From Mucilaginibacter geliditolerans (GTDB taxonomy: Bacteria > Bacteroidota > Bacteroidia > Sphingobacteriales > Sphingobacteriaceae): DNA of 64,000 nucleotides. Under the pieces are notes generated by a model. It was not told the DNA's origin. It saw only the letters and a list, made by a program, of their open reading frames with translations, and searched no databases. The stretch lies in the NCBI RefSeq assembly GCF_014200495.1, contig NZ_JACHBY010000001.1, positions 682,001 to 746,000 of the forward strand, written 5' to 3'. Positions within the stretch are counted from its first letter, which is position 1. Every line of letters starts with the position of its first letter. The position numbers and the translations under genes are program-made. Below are positions 55,032-63,474 of this stretch, piece by piece.

Positions 55032-55366
55032 ATGAATATTTGTTTTTTTTCTCCTTGTGCGGAACTTAAGTCTTATATCGATAGATATTGGAGCTGGGAC
55101 AATACACAGAAGCAAAATGAAATTTATATGCCCGTTATTTCACCGGCTAGGGCATTGAACTTTTTATTCATCACAAAGATCCGTTTTTCATTAATCATAC
55201 AGGAGAATTAACACCGAATCATCTTATTTTCTCTACGGAAAGATCTTCAACATCCCGAAATATTAGTTTTGTAGCCATACGGTTTAGGGTAGGCATATCC
55301 AGGCATTTTACTAATATTCCTTTGGCCGAATTGAACGGCCATTATCACCGGCCAGACACCAACTAA
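55032..55366 (+). pseudogene. Frameshifted N-terminal fragment of an AraC-type regulator (DUF6597-like)
   Basis: The frame starts MNICFFSPCAELKSYIDRYW, which matches the N-terminal sensor part of AraC regulators with a DUF6597-like domain, and reads to ALNFLF near 55170. The homologous reading then continues in another frame (KDPFFINHTGELTPNH, then FSTERSSTSRNISFVAIRFR and IPLAELNGHYHRP) to a stop at 55364-55366. So a one-base shift near 55170 broke it, and the C-terminal helix-turn-helix is missing. Confidence 0.65.
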
Positions 55367-55393
55367 ATTCTTTGGTTATAAATATCCCTGATA

Positions 55394-56593
55394 TTATTTA
55401 TTCCAGTTTATTTTATAGCTATACTGCCATTTAAGTCCTTTTTCGCCAAATAGGCCAATAAAAAACGCCATCATTTTTTCTTTTATAAATAGGCCAAAGG
55501 TGCCGGTTACCTTTTTATCGCTATTACCCCTTTTGGCTGCTTCAAAAAACTTTTTTAACCGAGGCATGCGCTCCGCTTCAAACAGCTTAAAAATTTGTTG
55601 ATAGTTAGCTATTCCATTATCCTTAAATAATTTAGCCAGAAACATCGCGTCTTCGAAAGCCATGGACGCGCCCTGGCCCGAGGTCGTGCTCAGTGCATGG
55701 CCAGCATCGCCGATCAATATGACTCTTCCTTTATGCCAGCCGTCCAAAGGGGCAATTTGGTAGCTGATGGTTTGGGCAAATTGCTTTGTCTTGGCAACCA
55801 GCTCTTTAACAGGGTGATGGTAATCAGCAAACAGGTCCAGTAACCTGTTCCGGATCTGGTCATCCGTGTTATTGGTTACAAAAGATTTCACTTCATTTTC
55901 GGGCACTTCAAGGCTGCTCCACCATAATATTTCGTCCGGCTTGTCAAAGCCGTACCCGAAAAAGCCGGCGTTGCCATAAACCAGTGTTAAATCCCCTTTA
56001 TTTAACGTTTCGTCGTTATTAATGTCTTTTATATCCAGTATACCACCTGTTCCATAAAAACCTACATAAGCTGGTTTCGGGGCATCAGGGAAGATAAGCT
56101 GTCTTGTCGCCGAATGTATGCCATCTGCGCCGATCAATAGCGCCCCATTTACCTGGGTACCATCCTCAAACAGGGCCGTTACCATCTCTCCTCTCTCATT
56201 TATGGCGATCAACTTTTTACCGTAGTTCACTGCAATGCCTTGCGCCAATGCGGCGCCATAAAGCGCTTTGTGCAAAGTATACCTGGATATCATGACCGAT
56301 GGCTGTCCGTATTGTTCTCCATGACCGGTTCGTATCCTGGCGATGCGGCCTCCCCCTGCATTCTTAAATTCAAATGCCGAAATGATATTTCCGCTTTTGA
56401 TGATCGCTGTACTAAGCCCTAATTCTGCCAACACTTGCATGCCGTTTGGTGCTATGGTAAAGGATAGCCCGGAGTTTTTAAACTCCGGATAGGCCTCATA
56501 AACAGCTACGGGTATTCCTGCTTTTTTTAAGAATAGGGCAAGCGTAAGCCCCGCCATGCCGCCACCGGCTATGATCACTTTTTCATTTTCCAT
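55394..56593 (-). CDS. FAD-dependent monooxygenase (class A flavoprotein)
   Basis: The product has 399 residues. The Rossmann start VIIAGGGMAGLTLALFLKKA (6-25) binds FAD. LLIGADGIHSATRQL is the NADPH/FAD DG motif, and VILIGDAGHALSTTSGQGAS is the GD motif contacting the ribityl chain. This is the salicylate-hydroxylase/TetX-like architecture, which oxidises aromatic or polycyclic small molecules. The substrate is not evident. It lies 19 bp after the GIN-like gene on the same strand, and a divergent AraC regulator flanks the pair. Confidence 0.88.
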   Translation of the reverse strand: MENEKVIIAGGGMAGLTLALFLKKAGIPVAVYEAYPEFKNSGLSFTIAPNGMQVLAELGLSTAIIKSGNIISAFEFKNAGGGRIARIRTGHGEQYGQPSVMISRYTLHKALYGAALAQGIAVNYGKKLIAINERGEMVTALFEDGTQVNGALLIGADGIHSATRQLIFPDAPKPAYVGFYGTGGILDIKDINNDETLNKGDLTLVYGNAGFFGYGFDKPDEILWWSSLEVPENEVKSFVTNNTDDQIRNRLLDLFADYHHPVKELVAKTKQFAQTISYQIAPLDGWHKGRVILIGDAGHALSTTSGQGASMAFEDAMFLAKLFKDNGIANYQQIFKLFEAERMPRLKKFFEAAKRGNSDKKVTGTFGLFIKEKMMAFFIGLFGEKGLKWQYSYKINWNK

Positions 56594-56612
56594 GTTTATT
56601 TTTTGTTGATGT

Positions 56613-57317
56613 TTACTTAACCTGTTCAGCGTTGATGTGCCTTACATTCCCGTCGCCATTGTGTTTAATGTCCTTGAGTACACCATTCCCCCAATAGCTG
56701 ATGTTACCCTCTCCATAGTTACTGATCGTGAGCGTTTCCTCAGCAAACAGCTCAATATTGCCTTGTGAATAATTTTTAAGCACTATATTTTTAGCTTCCA
56801 TTTTACGGGCCAGCAGATGGCCTTCTGATCTTGCTTTAATCTCCAGCATATGGCACGCGCCTTCTATTTCCACATCACCTACACAGGCAGTGATCAGCTT
56901 TATTGCCGGAGCGTTTATATGAAGTTTGCTACTGCTTTTATCACTGCATATTTTTATTTCAACAGGTTCGCTGGCTTTAAGGATATTTGCGCAGATCAAT
57001 GTACCGTTTACACAGCCGTTATATATGTTATAAAGCTGGCGATAATAAACTTTTACGTTTAGTTTGCTAAACCCAGGCCTGCGCCATTTACCGTCCGCAG
57101 TAACATACAATGTTCTGCCTGAATTGACCACCTCTATGTATTCCTGTAAATTTTCATCCGCTTCAATGACCACTTTTTCTATAGCAGCCTGAATCAGTTC
57201 AATGGTACCGCTTACGCTCATGTGCAGCCTGATAAAAGAGCTCACCTCTTTCCCGATGGAAACTATGTTTCCGTTTCCTTTTACTTCAATCATTTGTCTT
57301 AGTTTTTTAAAGTTCAT
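56613..57317 (-). CDS. GIN-like (DUF2807-related) beta-helix protein without signal peptide
   Basis: The product has 234 residues. Repeated short strands with many Asn/Gly turns (IEVKGNGNIVSIGKEVSSF, then MEAKNIVLKNYSQGNIELFA and EETLTISNYGEGNISYWGNG) match the putative auto-transporter adhesin head GIN/DUF2807 pattern, a right-handed beta helix. Family members usually carry a signal peptide; this one does not, so it may be cytoplasmic. A second in-frame Met at residue 9 would trim the N-terminus. It precedes the FAD-monooxygenase gene by 19 bp. Its role is unknown. Confidence 0.7.
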   Translation of the reverse strand: MNFKKLRQMIEVKGNGNIVSIGKEVSSFIRLHMSVSGTIELIQAAIEKVVIEADENLQEYIEVVNSGRTLYVTADGKWRRPGFSKLNVKVYYRQLYNIYNGCVNGTLICANILKASEPVEIKICSDKSSSKLHINAPAIKLITACVGDVEIEGACHMLEIKARSEGHLLARKMEAKNIVLKNYSQGNIELFAEETLTISNYGEGNISYWGNGVLKDIKHNGDGNVRHINAEQVK

Positions 57318-57429
57318 TTATACTTTCAATTTGTTTCCCGTAACTAATCCACCCTCCGGGCGTTTAATTGGTAGGTTTAATTTGATAGTACAAAAATCGG
57401 CAGCAGCAGTACTTTGCCGTTTACATTAA

Positions 57430-57459
57430 CCGGAGCAAACTTTATATAATCGGGAGCAA
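57430..57459 (+). promoter_or_regulatory. Direct repeats before the AraC gene, candidate operator
   Basis: CCGGAGCAA at 57430-57438 and CGGGAGCAA at 57451-57459 are in the same orientation, 21 bp apart (two helical turns), directly before the start. This is the geometry of AraC-type half-sites, so autoregulation or control of the divergent GIN/monooxygenase pair is possible. Confidence 0.35.
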
Positions 57460-58439
57460 TGCCATTCGAAATAAAAAACAAAGCGGATAATAGTATCCTT
57501 CATTCCAATGAGTTATCAGGAAAGGATTTTAACAGCGAAAAGCTGGTTGAACAAAACATGCACCTCAATTTACCTTTCGCAGATGTGCAAATGAAACAAT
57601 GGTATTTCAACGGTATACGGATGGGCTATAGCAACTGGCACTATAAAGAGCGCATGGAAATGGAGTGGAAAGGCGATCTGGACATGGTGACGCTCTATTT
57701 TAATATGAAAGGCAAAACCACCATCACCAATAAAAACATGGATAGGCCTTTTGAGTTAGGCAAATACCAGCATAACCTCTTTTATTCACAAAGCGGCGAA
57801 GGTATCCTGAAAAACGATGAGTTATTTGTGAACACTTTTATGATCCAGTTTAACACGGATGCCTTTTTAAGAATAACCGAGGGAGCAAATGATGTGCTCA
57901 AGCGTTTTGGCGATGATGTGCTACTGGGTAAAACGGTGGCATTGAGTGACACTAATTTATACATGGACATTAACATGATCAATGCCATTAACGCCATCGT
58001 CGGATGCAAATACCAGGATGACCTGAAAAAGATGTTCCTGTTATCAAAAAGTATGGAGTTATTGGTGTTACAGGCCGAAGCTTATCATGCCTTTCATCAT
58101 TCAGCTGTACGGTATTTAAAAACAGAGTATGATAAAGAACGGATCATTTATGCCCGGGAATACCTGGTACAACACCTGGATATGCCGCCCGGTCTGAGCG
58201 ATCTGGCAAAAGTCGCCGGCATCAATGAGTACAAACTAAAAAAAGGATTTAAAGAGCTGTTTGGGAACACCGTATTTGGCTACCTGGCTGAAACGCGCCT
58301 GGAACTGGCTAAAACCGACCTCCTGGAAAAAAATAAGACCGCCAGCGAAATAGCCTTTGAACTGGGTTATAGTTCTGTACAGCATTTCAGCACTGCTTTT
58401 AAGAAAAAATTTGGGGTATCGCCAACAAAATGTAGCTGA
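57459..58439 (+). CDS. AraC-family transcriptional regulator
   Basis: The product has 326 residues. The N-terminal 220 residues are a cupin-like sensor part (MEWKGDLDMVTLYFNMKGKT). The C-terminal domain has two helix-turn-helix motifs: GLSDLAKVAGINEYKLKKGF and KTASEIAFELGYSSVQHFST, ending AFKKKFGVSPTKCS. It should bind direct repeats and control neighbouring genes, most likely the divergent GIN/FAD-monooxygenase pair across a 141-bp gap. A strong shared hairpin follows its stop. Confidence 0.9.
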   Translation: MPFEIKNKADNSILHSNELSGKDFNSEKLVEQNMHLNLPFADVQMKQWYFNGIRMGYSNWHYKERMEMEWKGDLDMVTLYFNMKGKTTITNKNMDRPFELGKYQHNLFYSQSGEGILKNDELFVNTFMIQFNTDAFLRITEGANDVLKRFGDDVLLGKTVALSDTNLYMDINMINAINAIVGCKYQDDLKKMFLLSKSMELLVLQAEAYHAFHHSAVRYLKTEYDKERIIYAREYLVQHLDMPPGLSDLAKVAGINEYKLKKGFKELFGNTVFGYLAETRLELAKTDLLEKNKTASEIAFELGYSSVQHFSTAFKKKFGVSPTKCS

Positions 58440-58530
58440 AATGGTGGCGAAAAGATGAGTTATTTAAACTCAGCGTACGCGAGTTTTCAAGCATTACAAT
58501 GCCGTTATCTACGATTACGCTTATAGCAAA

Positions 58531-58560
58531 AAATGACTGGAGATAGAGCTCCAGTCATTT
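58531..58560. terminator. Bidirectional terminator between the AraC and TonB-receptor genes
   Basis: AAATGACTGGAG pairs perfectly with CTCCAGTCATTT over 12 bp around a 6-base loop, between two convergent stop codons. A and T tracts allow termination in both directions. Confidence 0.8.
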
Positions 58561-58587
58561 CTATAGTGTTTCGTTTATTTATATCTG

Positions 58588-61263
58588 TTAGAAATTGAAG
58601 GCGGCTGATAACTTACCAAACCTGCCTTCAATGGGGCGTGCATAGTAAATTGGACCAGAAGCTGCAGTTATTCTGGGGTTGCCTTCAGTTAAACCAACCG
58701 TATTGGTGATATTAGATACATCCAGTGCAAAACGCATTTGTTTTACTTTTAATGCCAGGCCTGCATTCAATACATCAAATTTAGGCAGGATATCAAGGTT
58801 GGCATTGTCTGCATATTTTTGACCGAAATGATCCAGTTCAACATACATCAATAAGTTTTTGGTAATATTATAACCCGGGCGGATGGTGCCATAAAACTTA
58901 GGTATCCTTTCTACCGAGTTTCCATTATAATCAAATGGCGCTGTAGCATTAGGGTTTGTTGCGGTAGGTGCCGAGGTTGTTCCTGAGAAATTGGTAAGTG
59001 TCGGGTTTTGGATAGTGGCATTAAGTGTTAAGTTAAAAGGTCCGGCATGATATTCACCTTCAATTTCAACGCCTATATTTTTAGCACCTGCAAATTGGTT
59101 GGTTGATGTTCCGTCGGCCAATACATCGTTAAAAGGAATGTTATCCATAGTCATGTAAAAACCGTTGGCGAATAGCGCGAAGTTATTGCTTTCATATTTG
59201 TAACCAAGTTCGTATTGTATAACACCGGTTGATTTTATAGCCGATAAATCCGTTGCATTAGAATAATAAGTGGCCTCATCGGGCGAACGGAAACCATTAC
59301 TATACCTTGCATACATCGACATATCTTCACTGATTTTATAGTTAGCCGCTAGGCTAGTTGATAAACGGCTCACTTTATATTTCCAGTAATAGTACGGGCC
59401 ACCTACAGTTGTGCTGGAGTTATCAGCAGTTGTTTGGGTAAAATCATAGCCGAATGATGTATTGTTATCAAGGCTGTGTGCGGCGCTTTCGGTAGCATTG
59501 TAACCATTATATCGGTCTGAACTATAGCGTAGGCCCAAGTCGAAAGTCAAATCCGGGTTAGCTTTTATTTGGGCATCGCCAAAAAAGTCATTTAAAGTGC
59601 CTGAGAATTGAGATTGCCTGGTAAGGAACGACATATCTGTTATACCATTATACGTAACTGAAGAATTTGGCGAACCTGCCGGAACCGCATTATTAACCAG
59701 GTTCAATAATTGAGGGTGTTGCTCTACACTAACCAAAATATTACTCCAGTTCCAATATTGGTTCGACGTGAAACTTGAATAGTAATAACCTGCTGATACT
59801 GTTAACCATTTGTTTTTGTAGCTAAAACTCATGTTATTCGCAAAATTTTCCATTTGCTTGTTTATTGCCCAAAAGCCAACATTAGCTACATAGGCAGGAT
59901 TAACTACTGCCCCTGTATTGACATTGGTATACAGCGGATCGGCTATGGAATTACTGGCTGCAAAAGCTGCGCCCGTTTGCGGCGTATCTCCAGGAAAAAT
60001 GGCGGTATATTGCATGTTAATGTTGGTATATTTCATATTATTATCTATGGAAAATCCACTGCCCAAATTTTTGTTGAACTCCATACCGTAGGCGTTAACT
60101 ATTGGGTGTATACCATCTTCAAGGTTCCTGGTAAAATATCCGCCGCCTAATTGTGGCACGCTGATCTGGCTGTAATTTGATGAAGCAAATGTTGATGTAT
60201 TTGGATTGAAACCATTAACGCCCTTGGGATCAGTGCTACCGGTTAATGGAATTGGCAGCAGGAACAGGTCCTTGTCATCCAAGTGCTTATAACTCACTTT
60301 AACATAGCCTGTACTATCCAACACATACTTTAAATTCATTTTAACCTGGCCCCCGTCGTTCCCTTTGTAACCCGGATCACGAACACCGTTTTCTACCCGG
60401 TAGAAACCGCCTATATCGTAAAATAACTTATCTTTGATCAGCGGGCCGCTAAGGTTTAAATCAGTTCTAAAAAGACCATCAGTGCCTGTGCTCAGTTTAA
60501 AAGTCCCGGCAAAATCGTCAGTGCCTGTTTTTGATATGAAGTTAATTAAACCACCGGGTGCATTATTGGCGAAGATAGAACCCGACCCACCTCTTACTGC
60601 TTCAAGGCGTGCTGTTGTTTCATCCACCCTTATCCAGTTATCGGCATTGCCAAATTGTAGTTCACCATCTTCGAAAACCGGCATTCCATCTTCCTCTATA
60701 GTTACAAACTGGTAACCACCTGCTGCCGGTATACCCCTTGCAAAAAGGTTGTTCCCAACCTCACCGCCCGATGCTTCTACCAAAAATCCCGGTACATGCT
60801 TTAACAGATCGGCTGTGCTTGTAGGCGCAAGCTGCTCTATTGCCTTGCTTCCAAAGCTTGTAAGCGCAACGCTCGCTTCCAATTTTCTTACCGGGTTGGT
60901 ACTACCTGTAACAACTACGGTGTTCAACTCCATAAGGTCATCAACCAATACAACATTCAGTGCCGTATTATCTGCAACGACAACCTCAACCGGTTTGTAA
61001 CTTACGGCAGTGATAACTAATGTTTTTCCTATTGCAACGGTCAAGGTGAATTTTCCTGTTTTATCACTACTGGTGATTGCTGTTTTATCACCTTTTATGG
61101 TAATAGTTGCTCCCAGGATAGGTTGGCCTGCTTTGTCTACCACGGTGCCTGTTATATTTCCGTTAGCTTGCTGGTGTACGGAAGGTTTGCTGCTTGCTGC
61201 TTGGGTAGCATTTATCAGTAAGCATAGGCATAGGCATAAAATAAATAATAAACTTCTCTTCAT
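58588..61263 (-). CDS. TonB-dependent outer-membrane receptor
   Basis: The product has 891 residues. A signal peptide (LLFILCLCLCLLINATQA) leads to a carboxypeptidase-like domain (ITGTVVDKAGQPILGATITI, about 37-125), then the plug (VVVTGSTNPVRKLEASVALT, then LFARGIPAAGGYQF and RLEAVRGGSGSIFANNAPGG) and a barrel ending GRFGKLSAAFNF with the terminal Phe. It lacks a SusD partner, so it is a classic TonB receptor for a small ligand rather than a SusC. It is downstream of a DUF6377-like regulator and a trehalase, which suggests trehalose or related di- or oligosaccharide uptake. Confidence 0.92.
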   Translation of the reverse strand: MKRSLLFILCLCLCLLINATQAASSKPSVHQQANGNITGTVVDKAGQPILGATITIKGDKTAITSSDKTGKFTLTVAIGKTLVITAVSYKPVEVVVADNTALNVVLVDDLMELNTVVVTGSTNPVRKLEASVALTSFGSKAIEQLAPTSTADLLKHVPGFLVEASGGEVGNNLFARGIPAAGGYQFVTIEEDGMPVFEDGELQFGNADNWIRVDETTARLEAVRGGSGSIFANNAPGGLINFISKTGTDDFAGTFKLSTGTDGLFRTDLNLSGPLIKDKLFYDIGGFYRVENGVRDPGYKGNDGGQVKMNLKYVLDSTGYVKVSYKHLDDKDLFLLPIPLTGSTDPKGVNGFNPNTSTFASSNYSQISVPQLGGGYFTRNLEDGIHPIVNAYGMEFNKNLGSGFSIDNNMKYTNINMQYTAIFPGDTPQTGAAFAASNSIADPLYTNVNTGAVVNPAYVANVGFWAINKQMENFANNMSFSYKNKWLTVSAGYYYSSFTSNQYWNWSNILVSVEQHPQLLNLVNNAVPAGSPNSSVTYNGITDMSFLTRQSQFSGTLNDFFGDAQIKANPDLTFDLGLRYSSDRYNGYNATESAAHSLDNNTSFGYDFTQTTADNSSTTVGGPYYYWKYKVSRLSTSLAANYKISEDMSMYARYSNGFRSPDEATYYSNATDLSAIKSTGVIQYELGYKYESNNFALFANGFYMTMDNIPFNDVLADGTSTNQFAGAKNIGVEIEGEYHAGPFNLTLNATIQNPTLTNFSGTTSAPTATNPNATAPFDYNGNSVERIPKFYGTIRPGYNITKNLLMYVELDHFGQKYADNANLDILPKFDVLNAGLALKVKQMRFALDVSNITNTVGLTEGNPRITAASGPIYYARPIEGRFGKLSAAFNF

Positions 61264-61791
61264 AATTGTAATAGTTAGTTGTTCATAATGGTTAATAATT
61301 CATGATTTGGGGATGTATTATTGAAGTAATAAATGGTTTAGCAGCATAAATATTTGGTTATAATTAAAACAAAGTAAATCTAAATGCTAATTCATCAGTT
61401 ATGACAAATAGGGCAATAGCGCCTTGTTTTGGATTATGTTATAAAAGTTAAAAATTGGTTTAATTAGCCTATTGCAGGTTTCAGAATTAACAGTGGTTAA
61501 GGAGCCTTGTATATCCTGATATCTGAATACAGATCAAAGGAATATAAACGAAATAGCATAACCTATTTGTTCGCTTAAAATTTAAGAAAAAACAGGATTT
61601 TTAAAATTCAACTAACTGTTAGTCAGGTACTAAAAAAACACCAATGTCAAAAAAGTATAAATATAATTTAACGTTTTTCGGCCATTATTTATGCGTAATA
61701 TCGTATCAACAACAGTATAGAATGTACGTTATAAATGTTAGCATGGAATTGGCATAGGATATGCGCTATATGTGCAAAACGCGCGTAAGAT
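61264..61791. other. Control region upstream of the TonB receptor
   Basis: The 528 bp hold no gene that I can see. Near the receptor start lies a candidate promoter (61345-61373). Further upstream there is an inverted repeat, ACTAAC-t-GTTAGT, at 61611-61623 that could be an operator. The rest is AT-rich. Confidence 0.45.
61345..61373 (-). promoter_or_regulatory. Candidate promoter for the TonB receptor
   Basis: On the minus strand, TTTG is followed 17 bases later by TATTTATG, one mismatch from the TAnnTTTG -7 box. It would start transcription about 75 bases before the ATG at 61263. Confidence 0.35.
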
Positions 61792-63417
61792 TTATGCCTT
61801 GTTAGTGATATCCACAGCCTCAATAGCCATAATTGAAAGATCGAAGTGATCGCCCGGGATAATTGCTTTTGCCTTTATACGCATTTTGTAAACATAAATG
61901 GTGTTTACCGAATATTCAAGAATATTAGCCACGGTTTCATTATCGTCAATACCTAATCGCATCAAGGCAAATATGCGGAGATCGGTATTTAATACTTCAT
62001 TGTCCTTGGGCCATATCTGGTCTTCTTTTTTTAGCAAAGCATTAAAGGCAGGAATAAAATTGGGGAAGATCTTTAAAAAAACACGATCAAAAGTGTTAAA
62101 CAATGTTTCCCGTTCTTTTTTTATGTTGATATCATTAGTTGTTAGGAGCAGGTCGTCGTAATTTTTGGTCGATACCTTTCGCTCAACGTTCCTTTTTATC
62201 TTCTCAAGTTTTAGGATATAACCGGATATTACGTTAAAAAAGTAACCGATATACTCTTCTTTAATATGCGCGTCCTCAATCAGTTTAATATTTGTTTTTG
62301 CCAGTTGAACATTAGTTTCTTCAATTATTTTTTCCCTGGCCCTTAATATTTTGAGGCGGTTAAAAATGATGAATGTTATAAGTGTGATCAAAATAGCCAC
62401 GACAGCTATTGACAATAAATAAACGAGGAACCTGTTCTTTTGATTTTGGGCAACGATTATCTCCTGTGCAGCAACAATTGGCAAAACCGCTCCTATCTTT
62501 ATTTGCCGAAGCCTTGCGCCGTAATATTGAGCATCGTTCATGGCCTGTTGCATAAACAGGTAGGCATCTTTTACATCGCCCTGATGGTATAGCTCTTCGC
62601 TCAGTTTAAAAATGGCTAAAGTTTCTTTGGTTGAGGACCGGATATCGTTTATTGCACCCAGTGCCAGCAGATTTATCCTATCCTCTGCATGTGCGGAGCC
62701 TGTATAAAAGAAGCTCAATACAGTAGCAACCCTTGCCCTTTGATGATCAGTAAGGTTATAATGGTTCAATAATGTGAGGTAATATGGCGATGGCACCTGC
62801 ATCTGGCCCGTTCTTATCTGCCTGTCGCCCTTGTGCATCAGCATCTCGAACGAATTAGGTTTACATAAGGCTATAGCCGAATCTATATACTTTATGGATG
62901 TGGCATTATCATCCGGCGCATAATATTTATTATCGTTATTGTAGTCGGCCAGATCCGAGTATGCCCTTGCCTGCAAAGAGTAATATTCAAACCTTGAACT
63001 ATCGGCCAATAAATGGGTATTTATATGGCTCAGGCAATCAAAACTTTCCTTAAACATTCCCGATGATACCAGGATGAACGCCAGTTTTATCCGTGTTTCG
63101 TTTTGCCTGGTCGTGTTTTTTGTTAGCTGGCTTATATTCAGCAGCTTTTGGGTATAAATATAGGCCGAATCGAACTGAAATGATTTATATTCCTCAAACA
63201 GTTTGCTACAGATGTTGTATTGATCGTTCAGATCGCTTTTAGGTGTGCCGCTAAGCTGGGATTTTAACTTTTCTATCCGCTCCTTTTTTTGGCCTTCGTA
63301 TATTTTTTGTTTGGTTAGCTCGTTTTTAAGCGTGGTAAGTAAACTATCACTTTTTGTTGATGCAAGTACCGGGAAGCCGAAAGTCAGCATCAAAAAAGTT
63401 ATAGCAAGTCTCTTCAT
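61792..63417 (-). CDS. Membrane-bound TPR regulator, DUF6377-like
   Basis: The product has 541 residues. A signal peptide (LAITFLMLTFGFPVLA) is followed by a periplasmic helical-repeat domain (about 25-325, with SAYIYTQKLLNISQLTKN). One membrane helix (LVYLLSIAVVAILITLITFI, about 335-355) precedes a coiled coil and a C-terminal cytoplasmic part that ends in a LuxR-like helix-turn-helix (LGIDDNETVANILEYSVNTI, then YVYKMRIKAKA). This is the DUF6377 layout, a one-component sensor found next to carbohydrate genes in Bacteroidota. It likely controls the trehalase and TonB-receptor genes around it. Confidence 0.8.
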   Translation of the reverse strand: MKRLAITFLMLTFGFPVLASTKSDSLLTTLKNELTKQKIYEGQKKERIEKLKSQLSGTPKSDLNDQYNICSKLFEEYKSFQFDSAYIYTQKLLNISQLTKNTTRQNETRIKLAFILVSSGMFKESFDCLSHINTHLLADSSRFEYYSLQARAYSDLADYNNDNKYYAPDDNATSIKYIDSAIALCKPNSFEMLMHKGDRQIRTGQMQVPSPYYLTLLNHYNLTDHQRARVATVLSFFYTGSAHAEDRINLLALGAINDIRSSTKETLAIFKLSEELYHQGDVKDAYLFMQQAMNDAQYYGARLRQIKIGAVLPIVAAQEIIVAQNQKNRFLVYLLSIAVVAILITLITFIIFNRLKILRAREKIIEETNVQLAKTNIKLIEDAHIKEEYIGYFFNVISGYILKLEKIKRNVERKVSTKNYDDLLLTTNDINIKKERETLFNTFDRVFLKIFPNFIPAFNALLKKEDQIWPKDNEVLNTDLRIFALMRLGIDDNETVANILEYSVNTIYVYKMRIKAKAIIPGDHFDLSIMAIEAVDITNKA

Positions 63418-63474
63418 AAATCAGGTTTATATTACACATCTAAGCTATGCTAATAAATATTAACTTAAAACCTA

